Shown one piece after another: positions 28,501 through 33,557 of a stretch of 64,000 bases of DNA. Under the pieces are notes generated by a model. The model did not search any database. It was not told the DNA's origin and saw only the letters and a list, made by a program, of their open reading frames with translations. The stretch's first letter is position 1, and each line of letters opens with the position of its first letter. Source of the stretch: Marilutibacter chinensis (GTDB lineage Bacteria; Pseudomonadota; Gammaproteobacteria; Xanthomonadales; Xanthomonadaceae); contig NZ_JAKJPO010000001.1 in assembly GCF_021725675.1 (NCBI RefSeq), forward strand, positions 248,001 through 312,000. The letters run 5' to 3'. The translations under genes were made by a program, and so were the position numbers.

Positions 28501-29258
28501 CGCCGGTTCCCGGGTTCTCCACGGTCGGCTATTCGCCCGAGCGCAATCGCTGGAACGCCGGCATCGGCCTGGCCTATGACTTCTCACCGGCGACACGTGC
28601 CTTCGTCGAGCTCCGCAGCGATCTGGGGGGCGACGATCGAGGCAACACGATCGGGATCGGCATGCGCACGAGCTGGGGCGGCGTCCCGGCGACCGCCGCG
28701 GCGCGTCCGGCACCGACTCCGGTGGCATCCGATCCTGATCTCGATCCGGCAGTGGCAGTCACACCTGCCGATCCTTCGAGCATGGAGCAGGGGGCCGATC
28801 CCGCACCTGCTGCCCTCGCTCCGACCGGCGCGGGCGCGAGTGTGGGGGCCGCTCAGCCAGCCCCAGTGGCACCGACCTCAACGGAGCCGTCCTCGACGGG
28901 GGAGAGGGGCATGTGCAGAGCCCGGCCTGCGCCCAGGCCGGTCACGGAGTGTGCCAGCTACACCGTGGTGCAGGGCGACTCGGTGAGCGGAATTGCAAGC
29001 CGTATGAGCACCGGTGTTCAGGAACAACGGATGGTGGCGCTGTACCGCGGCAACCCTCCTGCATTCATCGGCAACAACATGAACCGGTTGAAGAGCGGTG
29101 CCGAAATGGACGTACCGTGTCCAGTGACCATCGAGGCGATCCCGGTGTCCGAGGCCAGAGGCGTGGTGGGGCAGCACGCCCGCGACTACGTCAGGCGCTA
29201 CGGGCCGTTCAAGCCCGGCGATCCGGATGCCACGACGCAGGCGCTGGATTGCGAATGA
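19599..29258 (+). CDS. Giant type Va autotransporter adhesin with C-terminal FimV/LysM-like tail
   Basis: A 3219-residue surface protein; GGAGG sits seven bases before the ATG. An extended signal peptide (basic start, then SIALALPLVAALQLVSPAAA) leads into a Gly/Asn/Leu/Thr-rich passenger built from dozens of autotransporter-associated beta-strand repeats (LSLSGANTFSGG...SGTL.LG...ALGTG), expected to form a long right-handed beta-helix. The translocator beta-barrel spans roughly residues 2748-3030 (GAVTAWATAYGGNADF to GIGMRTSWGG). Unusually, the protein then continues about 190 residues: a Pro/Ala/Thr linker and a domain (SYTVVQGDSVSGIA...YRGNPPAFIGNNMNRLKSG) resembling the LysM-like N-terminal domain of FimV. 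In type Va topology that tail would be periplasmic, where it could hold peptidoglycan. Role in adhesion or biofilm is inferred. The long antisense frames across the gene are shadows of the repeats. Confidence 0.93.
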   Translation: MLKAARKQRGKRRIRVHPLSRSIALALPLVAALQLVSPAAAAQDATWNGPAAGSWNSGVNWSGGTVPTGTATFGNSFLLPRTISFDDGSNNSIGTIQFDAFVNAAHTFNVGGALTGATLNVTGTGIVNNSVFVPVFNVGGATGTGTLNFNGAGTTAANSQLNVGLNGNLGFDGTATAGTATIGVASGGSASFLGSSTAGDANIDVTLGGSLSFGGSSTAGNANLTVGGNLDFDGLSTAGNATIDVNSGGVIAFSGSSTGGDAQLTLNAGGSLDMSGLTSGSMSFGSLAGAGSVNLGTNTLSLGATGLNSTFSGVITGGGGVAWDGTGTLSLSGANTFTGGVTINSGSVFAGNTSALGTGAINFGAGSALTLGANGSFGNALNLAGGANATLSAATGFNATLSGDVNLDSGASLNFGGGAATGGLILDWGAGSVIGTGANLSADFGTVGLGAGFNGGLLGGANLNIGGAGAFNLNGINTTLGRLTGTGNLGLGSGFLSLGATGLDSSFGGVIGGTGGLNWNGAGTLSLSGANTFSGGMAINSGNVFAGHTSALGIGAVGLGGGSALTLGANGTFGNAFNLAGGLSANLSAANGINATLGGDFNLGAGASLGFGSGAATGGLILDWGAGSVIGAGANLSADFGTVGLGAGFNGGLLGGANLNIGGAGAFNLNGINTSLGRLTGSGSLELGSGFLSLGATGLDSNFGGIIGGSGGLNWNGTGTLSLSGASTFTGGLNLGSGTLNVGHDLALGTGALTVSGAATLASSADVTLGNALILNADLSLGGTNNLGLAGNLSGTGGLTMNGTGVLSLNGDNSLWGGSFNLASGTLQLGNANALGSGLLDIAGNATLGPGFAGFDLGNDVSLGAGANLALGGDFDWSLSGIVSGDGSLSYGGPSLLTLNGANTFTGGFTLSGGRVRAGNLGAFGTGGVSLGGGELILGVNGTFGNALGVDAGLGGTLSVGGGLAAGWGGGLNLGAGSTLGIGTATNNGTLTLFGGGSLGTGTTVSADFGSLLFGDAASAALLGNGTLNIGAGGSLGLNGFDASLGNLTGAGGIDLGGNLLSIGGLGLDGNFSGIIGGTGGLAKLGAGTLTLSGANTFSGGIDLGAGGLRLGHASGLGTGALGVSGDATLGVSVGGLDIGNALNLGAGATLGLDGSLDFSISGNIDGSGGLAFSGPGALTLNGANSFSGGFGLGSGTLNLGSATALGSGLLSVGGNADLNAGLAGLNLGNAIDLGGAATLNLGGVGDLSLSGTIGGTGGLSYSGPNTLSLGGANTFSGGFNLGAGTLNLGHNAALGTGLLTVSGNANLEAGLAGLDLGNAIDLGGAATLNLGGANDLNLSGAIGGTGGLAFDGSGTLGLNGGNSFSGGFTLGSGTLSLGSGTALGTGALDVSGNASLQAGIGGLDIGNAFNLGAGTTLGIGGANGGSISGSINGDGGLAFNGSGTWTLGGANGFTGGVAIDSGTVLALDDLAFGSGGITLGADTTLGLGGGIAIDNDVVLGGDGSIDVTAGIGTLGGSLSGGFGFTKTGDGTLSLTGSSTFTGPATVTGGTLSVDGSLAAGADIGAGATLAGTGSLGDVTLNGTLTPGSVGTAGTLTVGSLFMGGGAVLDYDLGVSGVVGGNTNDLIVVNGDLTLDGTLNVSDIGGFGPGAYRLIDYTGTLTDQGMDIGTLPTWFTLDDVELQTGVANQVNLVVDGDAPLQFWDGAGTAPDGSVGGGSGIWNASSGNNWTNVNGGFNGDWVGGFAVFQGAAGTVTVEGAVDFGGLQIGTDGYSIVAGTGGVLNTDNATTIIRVDPNATGEIAVQINGTGGLVKTDGGTLVLSGDNGFTGGLTINHGGVVAGHTSALGTGDVTLGANTGLMLVADGVFANGLNLAAGTNATLSAGGGFNATLGGGLDIGDGATLNIGTTTNTGTVALTGAGSTLGSDVTFSAGFGTLAVGDADFGNLLGSATLDIGDAGTFDLAGFDASIGQLEGSGAIQLGGNTLTLGGLGLDDAFSGTIDGTGSLAKVGDGILALSGSNSFSGGVDLSSGTLELGSDTALGTGTLDVLGDATLATSVDGLDLGNALTLAGGSTLGIGGSNDLTLSGGISGAGGLGFDGTGTLGLTGSNSFSGGVDLSSGTLELGSDTALGTGTLDVLGDATLATSVDGLDLGNALTLAGGSTLGIGGSNDLTLAGGISGAGGLGFDGTGTLGLTGSNSFSGGVDLSSGTLELGSDTALGTGTLDVLGDATLATSVDGLDLGNALTLAGGSTLGIGGSNDLSLSGGISGAGGLGFDGTGTLGLTGSNSFSGGVDLLGGTLSVGSNTALGSGRLSVGNDASLTAASDGIDIGNTVAIDPDTTLTVGGANDLVLSGDLQGTTGTLAKTDSGALTLDGDMSGFTGTLAVNGGTLNVSGPVDTSLTSAVGSTANFGGGNDVLTVAGDVAGTVNLGGGNDILNASLASLEGVTGTIDAQDGSDQLALTGDGEATLPADAFVGFETLDLAGGGTLVAAENSTVDFLDTQINEGTLVLDGTWGGTATVASGAGLVGDGALQGDLLLLGTLAPSGLDGATGAAGGSGTPGASLSVGGLTTGAGSTLQFRQDGSGATDSITVAGNATLNGGQVVALPQAGTYAASTEYRILTTGSLGGAFDSVTQDLLPFLHASLVTRGNDIYLRLAQANFNQFPGLSSNQQSVADAMQAIADRDQGELEDLLSAARGVTADQAPRMFDTLTGESYASVLSASRFGAERLHRTVGQQLDSGRDEARGAGAVTAWATAYGGNADFESDQLAAIDNQLSGLAVGVDYQASEAFLWGGHLGLSRSEQDIDRRGDNIDSDNVNLGAHFAYAPTNWWIQGAAGLSRQSHEGRRTVEVGTFERTARSDFDSDGLYAMVESGLRFDRGSWRIEPLIGAYYHNVNLDGFTERGADDANLRVESADYETITAGAGVRLAGAFDRSGGGRLSPTFDLRYLHDLNDGRPRTVNHFAAAPVPGFSTVGYSPERNRWNAGIGLAYDFSPATRAFVELRSDLGGDDRGNTIGIGMRTSWGGVPATAAARPAPTPVASDPDLDPAVAVTPADPSSMEQGADPAPAALAPTGAGASVGAAQPAPVAPTSTEPSSTGERGMCRARPAPRPVTECASYTVVQGDSVSGIASRMSTGVQEQRMVALYRGNPPAFIGNNMNRLKSGAEMDVPCPVTIEAIPVSEARGVVGQHARDYVRRYGPFKPGDPDATTQALDCE
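20830..21740 (+). repeat. 588-bp-period duplication within the autotransporter passenger
   Basis: Near-identical blocks recur 588 bp (196 codons) apart: the segment beginning CTGGGGGCAGGATTCAACGG at 20943 reappears at 21531 with few, mostly synonymous, changes, along with flanking GGLILDWGAGSVIG and NLNGINT coding segments. In-frame duplication of a beta-helix section is the likely cause. Confidence 0.7.
25651..26460 (+). repeat. Three 267-bp in-frame tandem repeats in the autotransporter
   Basis: The unit starts with GCAGCAACAGCTTCAGCGGC at 25651, 25918, 26185 and 26452, exactly 267 bp (89 codons) apart. The three full units are almost identical at the nucleotide level (for example a Thr/Ser and a Ser/Ala change near the end of each); the fourth diverges after its first 10 codons. 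Such low divergence implies recent duplication or gene conversion and predicts length variation between strains. Confidence 0.9.
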
Positions 29259-29279
29259 GATCAGCTATCCACTAGTTGT

Positions 29280-29786
29280 TCAAACACACGCTCGAACCCG
29301 CGGGGCCGCAATCGTCGAAGCGATTGTGGCCCCGTCGGCTATTCTGCAGGTAGGTTCGGCGGTTGTTCGCGGGTCGGAAGTTTCCGAGGCGGAGCGACCG
29401 CAGCCACCTGCAAACACTTCGCATAATGCATAGGACGTGTTGCCGTTCAGGTTCGCCGGCACCTTCGCCTTAGCCGGGGCAGGGAACACCATCAGGGCGA
29501 CGACCGCGAGCGCCGCCGCCGCCCCGAGCTGGCGCGCCAGATCCAGCCACGCCCGGTGCGCCGGACCAGTCGATTTTTCGGCCTGTGTGAGGACCAGCCA
29601 CGGGGCTGCGTCCTCCCCAGCCATCCGGGCAAGCGCGCACACGTGGTCCTCGGAGGGGAACTTGGTTCCTTTTCGCCATTCGCTGACGATCGACCTCGAG
29701 ACGCCCACAGCAGCCGCCAGAGCCATATCTGACGGGTAGGAGCGCCTTTTCTTCGCTTTGTCAAGTAGTGTCGCAGTGGTGCTCAT
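29280..29786 (-). CDS. Phage repressor-like HTH protein with membrane segment; C-terminus extends across attL
   Basis: A 168-residue protein transcribed opposite to the phage structural genes. Residues about 20-60 form a helix-turn-helix (MALAAAVGVSRSIVSEWRKG), like DUF3693-type filamentous-phage regulators, and a hydrophobic segment follows (LGAAAALAVVALMVFPAPA). After SYALCEV the reading frame crosses the 17-bp att core and continues for about 48 codons into chromosomal flank (FAGGCGRSASETSD...). In the circular phage the same frame would run into the right arm and read IRRLLRSLRLGNFLPALAA and stop. Integration therefore changes the C-terminus. It probably represses the early promoter through the TGTTCGC operators beside its start codon. 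Confidence 0.75.
   Translation of the reverse strand: MSTTATLLDKAKKRRSYPSDMALAAAVGVSRSIVSEWRKGTKFPSEDHVCALARMAGEDAAPWLVLTQAEKSTGPAHRAWLDLARQLGAAAALAVVALMVFPAPAKAKVPANLNGNTSYALCEVFAGGCGRSASETSDPRTTAEPTCRIADGATIASTIAAPRVRACV
29302..29333. terminator. Strong 13-bp stem-loop downstream of the autotransporter
   Basis: GGGGCCGCAATCG pairs with CGATTGTGGCCCC (one G-T pair) around a six-base loop, 44 bp after the autotransporter stop. There is no downstream T-run. It may terminate or protect the long autotransporter mRNA. On the minus strand it falls within the read-through tail of the prophage repressor gene. Confidence 0.5.
29416..29443. other. attL: hybrid dif-like site (left prophage junction)
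   Basis: ACTTCGCATAA (XerC-type arm) and TGCATA (central region) match the right junction exactly, but the XerD-side arm is replaced by GGACGTGTTGC. The intact half is shared with dif and the degenerate half is phage-derived, as expected for a XerCD-integrated filamentous phage. The site lies inside the repressor reading frame. Confidence 0.85.
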
Positions 29787-29854
29787 GTTCGCCTCTGTGT
29801 TGACACCTGTTCGCCTTTCAGCTTACATCGGCCCTGTTCGCTAATTGGCGAACA
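29786..29854 (+). promoter_or_regulatory. Phage switch region: three TGTTCGC operators and early promoter
   Basis: TGTTCGCC occurs at 29786-29793 (touching the repressor start codon) and 29808-29815. TGTTCGC-N6-GCGAACA at 29835-29854 is a palindromic copy. A rightward sigma-70 promoter with a perfect -35 TTGACA (29800-29805), 17-bp spacer and weak -10 TTACAT (29823-29828) overlaps the second operator, and its start point would fall at the third. Repression of the early operon with autoregulation is inferred, as in RstR-type switches. Confidence 0.6.
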
Positions 29855-29863
29855 TGGCCACCC

Positions 29864-29882
29864 GCCGGGGGCAGGCCCCGGC
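29864..29882 (+). other. GC-rich hairpin near phage early region
   Basis: GCCGGGG and CCCCGGC pair around a five-base loop in the intergenic region ahead of the first phage gene. Filamentous phages use such hairpins as packaging or replication-origin signals; which role applies here cannot be told. Confidence 0.35.
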
Positions 29883-29941
29883 GACCCGAACTCCCCCTAG
29901 GAGCGCCGTCGAGCCCCCGGCCATCGCGTCAGGGGAGTGAC

Positions 29942-30157
29942 ATGGACGGCATCGAGTTCGTATCGGCTTTCTTCGTGAGCTGCGTCCTGCTGGGAATCCT
30001 CGCGGCGGAAGTGAGCGTCGGGGTCCAGAGCTATCGCGAGCATCGCATTCGTCGGCGGGCCGATTCCGAGTACCGCGCCGCCGCGCTCCTCCTGTGGGCC
30101 AAGCAACACGCCGCGCTGCTCAAGCGCAAGCGGGCAGGGGAGGGCATCGAGGCATGA
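29942..30157 (+). CDS. Small phage membrane protein, 71 aa
   Basis: First gene of the rightward phage operon, with GGGGAG six bases before the ATG. An N-terminal hydrophobic helix (FVSAFFVSCVLLGILAAEVS) is followed by a strongly basic helix (YREHRIRRRADSEYRAAALL and KRKRAGEG). One membrane span with a cytoplasmic basic tail is expected. The function is unknown; its place before the replication gene is usual for small early proteins in Xanthomonadaceae inoviruses. Its stop overlaps the next start by 4 bp (ATGA). Confidence 0.6.
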   Translation: MDGIEFVSAFFVSCVLLGILAAEVSVGVQSYREHRIRRRADSEYRAAALLLWAKQHAALLKRKRAGEGIEA

Positions 30158-30345
30158 GCGCCCAGCACATCAGCCAGGTCATGGCCGACATCGCGTGGGA
30201 TCGCTACGAGGAAGCCAGCGCCCGCGCCTCCCGCTTTCTGTCGGGCGCACAGCTCGACCTTTACGACCCGGCCCCGGCCGAAGCCCGGGAGTGGCGTGAC
30301 ATCGCCGTAGCGTGCGACAGGGAGGCGCTCCGGCATGGCGGCTGA
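30154..30345 (+). CDS. Small phage protein, 63 aa
   Basis: Starts in the ATGA overlap with the preceding gene and overlaps the replication gene by 11 bases, so it is sandwiched in a tightly coupled operon. The product (MSAQHISQVMADIAWDRYEE...) is soluble, acidic in its first half and helical by composition. No family recognised. Reading-frame overlap on both sides is the main support. Confidence 0.6.
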   Translation: MSAQHISQVMADIAWDRYEEASARASRFLSGAQLDLYDPAPAEAREWRDIAVACDREALRHGG

Positions 30346-31153
30346 CGGCGGCGGTTTTGATCTTCCGGGCGGCGTAGCCGCTGGGCTTGTCCATATAGGA
30401 ACAAGTGACACGAACCTTGCTCGCCTCGCGGCTCTTACGAACGCCGCGAAGCGGCAGAACTCCGAGCCGAGCGCGGAGGTTCGTCCGTCGAAGGTGATCA
30501 CTGCCGATGAGCAACGGCGTAAGCGCCTCGGCAAGATGAAACAGAACGTGATCACTTCCGCGCGGCTCCATGTTGAAGAGGCCCAGCGCGGTGGTTTCCG
30601 TGGCCGCTGGGCCATGCTGACGTTGACGTATCGCGACGATGAACGATGGGTCGCGAAGCAGGTCACCGAGCTTTTGAAGTGCTTGCGCCAGTACGCATCG
30701 CGCAGTGGCTTCGTTGCTCGGTACACGTGGGTTCTCGAGCTGACCAAGCGCGGCCGTCCGCACTATCACGTTCTCGTCTGGCTTCCCAAAGGCCGCACGC
30801 TGCCCAAGCCCGACAAACAGGGCTGGTGGAAGTACGGCATGACCCGTATCGAGTGGGCGCGCAATGCGGTCGGCTACTTAGCCAAGTACGCCAGCAAGGG
30901 CGATGACTACGACCTCCGCACGCTTCCACGCGGAGCGCGTCTTTCCGGTTTCGGTGGCTTGTCGATTGATAGCCGTATCGAACTGCGCTGGTGGAAGCTG
31001 CCCGGTTGGCTTCGTGACCGATGGACTGAAATTACCGACGTGGGCCGCATCAAAGGCGGCTACGTCAACCGCGCGACGGGCGAGTTCCTCGCCAGCCCGT
31101 ATCGCGTTCTCTTCATCGGCGGGGCACTGATCCTATGCGAGGTCATCTCATGA
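30335..31153 (+). CDS. Phage rolling-circle replication initiation protein (HUH endonuclease)
   Basis: A 272-residue Rep protein that would nick the phage plus strand to start rolling-circle replication in the cytoplasm. Rep motifs are visible: motif 1 WAMLTLTYRDDERW, the HUH motif RGRPHYHVLVWLP, and the catalytic Tyr motif VGYLAKYASKGDDYD with the candidate Tyr in GYLAKY. The length fits inovirus initiators of this family. It is followed by the ssDNA-binding protein gene with a 4-bp overlap. The initiation region lacks a signal or membrane segment. Assignment is confident; the exact Tyr is an inference. Confidence 0.88.
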   Translation: MAADGGGFDLPGGVAAGLVHIGTSDTNLARLAALTNAAKRQNSEPSAEVRPSKVITADEQRRKRLGKMKQNVITSARLHVEEAQRGGFRGRWAMLTLTYRDDERWVAKQVTELLKCLRQYASRSGFVARYTWVLELTKRGRPHYHVLVWLPKGRTLPKPDKQGWWKYGMTRIEWARNAVGYLAKYASKGDDYDLRTLPRGARLSGFGGLSIDSRIELRWWKLPGWLRDRWTEITDVGRIKGGYVNRATGEFLASPYRVLFIGGALILCEVIS

Positions 31154-31428
31154 ACATGCACGTCCGCGTTGTCATCCAGTCCACCAACACCAACCGCCCC
31201 AGCGAGTTCAAGGGCCGCCGCTATGGCTGGCAGAACGCCGCGATTTTCAACGGCGGCGACTTCCCTTTGCCGTTCGGCGTGCATGTCGAACTGGGTCATG
31301 AGTACCCGCCCGGCGAGTACACCATCGATCCGGTGAGTTACCAGCTCGATGAACGCGGAAACCTCCGCCTCAAGGGAATCAAGCTGCTGCCCGTCGGCGG
31401 CAATTCCAAGGCTGCCAAGGCTACCTGA
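31150..31428 (+). CDS. Phage single-stranded DNA-binding protein (pV-like)
   Basis: A 92-residue protein starting in the ATGA overlap with the Rep gene. The sequence (MHVRVVIQSTNTNRPSEFKG, ...FPLPFGVHVELGHEYPPGEY) has the beta-rich character and size of filamentous-phage helix-destabilising proteins that coat the progeny ssDNA before assembly. Position directly after Rep matches the usual order (gene V after gene II/X). Identification is by context and composition rather than a diagnostic motif. Confidence 0.75.
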   Translation: MNMHVRVVIQSTNTNRPSEFKGRRYGWQNAAIFNGGDFPLPFGVHVELGHEYPPGEYTIDPVSYQLDERGNLRLKGIKLLPVGGNSKAAKAT

Positions 31429-31477
31429 TCAACCGGCCGACCGTCGCTTGCGGCGGGCGGCCTGACGGAGTTCACCC

Positions 31478-31690
31478 GTGGAAGAAACCGCGTACCTCGT
31501 TCTGCACTGCAAAGCCTCGGACTTCGACGCCGCAACAGGCGAGTGCGTGTCGCCATTCTACGGGCCGGCATCCACCTTTCCGCCTCCGATGGATGTTGGT
31601 GAAGCCCTTCTCATCTTCGCGGCCATCGGCTCGTGTTGGGGGATCGGCTACATGATCAAGCTGTCCGGCCGGGCAGCTCGGAGCGGGTAA
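31478..31690 (+). CDS. Small phage membrane protein, GTG start, 70 aa
   Basis: The start is a GTG with a CGGAG eight bases upstream. The 70-residue product has a short Cys-containing N-terminal part (LHCKASDFDAATGECVSPFY) and one transmembrane helix (ALLIFAAIGSCWGIGYMIKL) ending in a basic tail (SGRAARSG). The SGRAA tail resembles that of the following major coat protein, so a related minor virion or membrane role (pVII/pIX-like) is possible. Its size and place between the DNA-binding and coat genes are typical. Confidence 0.6.
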   Translation: MEETAYLVLHCKASDFDAATGECVSPFYGPASTFPPPMDVGEALLIFAAIGSCWGIGYMIKLSGRAARSG

Positions 31691-31718
31691 CCCTCAACCA
31701 CCAAAGAGAGAACCCACC

Positions 31719-31931
31719 ATGCAGAACAAGACCTTCACCACCCGCGCCAAGGCCATCGTCGCCGGCGGCGCTGCTGCCGTCGCTGCTGGCGCTGCGAATG
31801 CCGGTGCACTCGCCGATGCGATCACCGCCGGCCTGGACTCGGCCGAGCTGATGCTCATCGGTGCCGGCGTTCTGACGCTCACCGGCATCGTCGTGTTGAT
31901 CAAGAAGTCGGGCCGCGCAGCGGGCGGTTAA
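31719..31931 (+). CDS. Major coat protein (pVIII-like)
   Basis: A 70-residue precursor: basic start and Ala-rich signal peptide (MQNKTFTTRAKAIVAGGAAA, cleavage at ANA-GAL), then a mature protein of about 42 residues with an acidic N-terminus (ADAITAGLDSAE), a single membrane helix (LMLIGAGVLTLTGIVVLI) and a basic C-terminus (KKSGRAAGG) that would contact the DNA. This is the classic filamentous-phage major coat architecture. A GAGAG sequence precedes the ATG, and a rho-independent terminator follows, giving high coat mRNA relative to the downstream genes. Confidence 0.88.
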   Translation: MQNKTFTTRAKAIVAGGAAAVAAGAANAGALADAITAGLDSAELMLIGAGVLTLTGIVVLIKKSGRAAGG

Positions 31932-31957
31932 GCCGCTGGCGTTGTGTATGCAGGTCA

Positions 31958-31983
31958 GGGCGGGGCAACCCGCCCTTTCCTTT
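31958..31983 (+). terminator. Rho-independent terminator after the major coat gene
   Basis: GGGCGGG-gcaa-CCCGCCC followed by TTTCCTTTCC. Partial termination directly after gene VIII is common in filamentous phages and sets the coat protein far above the minor proteins. Confidence 0.8.
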
Positions 31984-32000
31984 CCACCGGGAGCATCGTC

Positions 32001-32069
32001 ATGGAGTACACAGGCTATTTCGTCTTGCTCGGACTGCTGGGGGGTCTATGGATCGCTCTGGACGACTGA
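32001..32069 (+). CDS. 22-aa hydrophobic phage peptide (pVII/pIX-like)
   Basis: A very short gene with GGGAG nine bases upstream of the ATG encodes MEYTGYFVLLGLLGGLWIAL plus two acidic residues. One membrane helix makes up nearly the whole product. Filamentous phages carry such tiny tip proteins (32-33 residues in Ff) between genes VIII and III. It overlaps the start of the adsorption-protein gene by 22 bases. Confidence 0.55.
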   Translation: MEYTGYFVLLGLLGGLWIALDD

Positions 32070-33556
32070 GTGGCGTTCGCATTTACGTCGCTAAGCGTGT
32101 GGTCGCGTGGCTGATCATCGCCGCGCTTGCTGCAGTGTTCGGCACGGGCCGCGCTGAGGCGGGGCCGGGTACGTGTTCGCCGCTTCCGAGTGACAATCCC
32201 GATACGGGCTGTGCCGACATTCCAGCTGCGATAGCGGCGGCTACAGCGGCTGCGGAAGCGGCAACACACAACGGTTACCCCGATGCCGTTGTGTGCAAGA
32301 CCGAGGTTGTCGAGAGCAGCAATTTTGCACGGGTGAGCAAGTGTGCGTTTCAGGGTGGCAGCATCTTTCACAGCCAGATTCGCTACTACCTTACAAATTG
32401 TTCGACTCCCGGCACTGTCTACGATCCGGCGACGATGACCTGTCGGCAGGATTGCGCATCCAAGCCTGACGAGACGAGTTCATGCCCCGCCGGTCTTTGC
32501 GGCGCATATTCAACCTTCCGCAGCGGCACCGTTTCGTGTCGCGGTGGCTGCACGGTGTCGTGGTTTGGAAACGGTGATGGTACTTATACCGGCAAGTACG
32601 ACGTTTACTCGAATACGTGTCAGGAGCCCTACAGGTGCGATCCCGCCTTGCTTGCCGCTGGATACGTCTACAACGCGTACGCCAACGCATGCGTGCCGCC
32701 TCCGGCAGAGTGCGAAGGCAACGAAACAAGAGATCCGGCGAGTGGTGAATGCCGCCCGAGCTGCCCGGAAGGGCAATCGCTGGACGAGTTCGGCCAGTGC
32801 AAGCCGCAAAAGAACACCTGCCCGCCCGGCGAGGTCAAGAGTCCGGAGGGCAATTGTTTGCCCGGTGACGGCCAATGCGCGGCCGGTGAAGCGCGTCGCG
32901 CCGATGGCACCTGTGGCAAAGACGAAGACGGCGACGGTGAGGCGGACGACGAAGACGACAACCCCGACAACGATTCTGACAAGAACTCGTTCTCCGGCGG
33001 CGACAACTGCAACACGCCGCCTTCTTGTTCCGGTGATCCGATCATGTGTGGTCAGGCTCGCATACAGTGGCGGATCGATTGCAATACGCGTCGCAACCGT
33101 GACGTCAGCGGCGGCACTTGTGGTGCGGTTCCCATCTGCACAGGCGACAAGTGCGACGCACTCGAGTACGCGTCGCTTCTTCAGCAGTGGCGCACCGCAT
33201 GCAGCCTGCAGGAGTTGCTCGCGCGTGAGGGTGGAACGGGCGATGGTGGCCAACCCGGTTGGACGAAAGTCGATGGCATGAGCCAAGACCCGGGGCAGGG
33301 TGCTACGCCCGATGATGCGCCTGGACTCACCACCGTCGCACTGACCACTGACGACCTCGACCAGTCTGGCCTCGGTGGTGGCGGTAGCTGCGCCGCGATC
33401 ATGACGGCGTCCGGCGGTCAGCTCTCTGGTGGCTTCGCGTCGTTCCTTGCCTCGCCGCCGCCGATGTTCTGCAACTGGATCAACATGATTAAAGCCATTG
33501 TCGTGTTGGTGGCTGCGGTCACGTCCTGCTACATCCTCGCGAAGGGAGGCCGCTGA
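32048..33556 (+). CDS. Phage adsorption/minor coat protein (pIII-like, TspB-type)
   Basis: A 502-residue tip protein for host-pilus recognition. It has an N-terminal signal peptide (VVAWLIIAALAAVFGTGRAE), then about 30 cysteines in EGF-like short repeats (CEGNETRDPASGEC, CPPGEVKSPEGNC, CAAGEARRADGTC), an acidic Asp/Glu linker (DEDGDGEADDEDDNPDNDSD), a second Cys-rich globular section and a C-terminal membrane anchor (MIKAIVVLVAAVTSCYILAK) ending in a basic residue. This modular plan fits filamentous adsorption proteins; databases often label relatives TspB. The receptor, probably a type IV pilus as in other Xanthomonas inoviruses, is inferred. Confidence 0.85.
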   Translation: MDRSGRLSGVRIYVAKRVVAWLIIAALAAVFGTGRAEAGPGTCSPLPSDNPDTGCADIPAAIAAATAAAEAATHNGYPDAVVCKTEVVESSNFARVSKCAFQGGSIFHSQIRYYLTNCSTPGTVYDPATMTCRQDCASKPDETSSCPAGLCGAYSTFRSGTVSCRGGCTVSWFGNGDGTYTGKYDVYSNTCQEPYRCDPALLAAGYVYNAYANACVPPPAECEGNETRDPASGECRPSCPEGQSLDEFGQCKPQKNTCPPGEVKSPEGNCLPGDGQCAAGEARRADGTCGKDEDGDGEADDEDDNPDNDSDKNSFSGGDNCNTPPSCSGDPIMCGQARIQWRIDCNTRRNRDVSGGTCGAVPICTGDKCDALEYASLLQQWRTACSLQELLAREGGTGDGGQPGWTKVDGMSQDPGQGATPDDAPGLTTVALTTDDLDQSGLGGGGSCAAIMTASGGQLSGGFASFLASPPPMFCNWINMIKAIVVLVAAVTSCYILAKGGR

Positions 33557-33557
33557 T

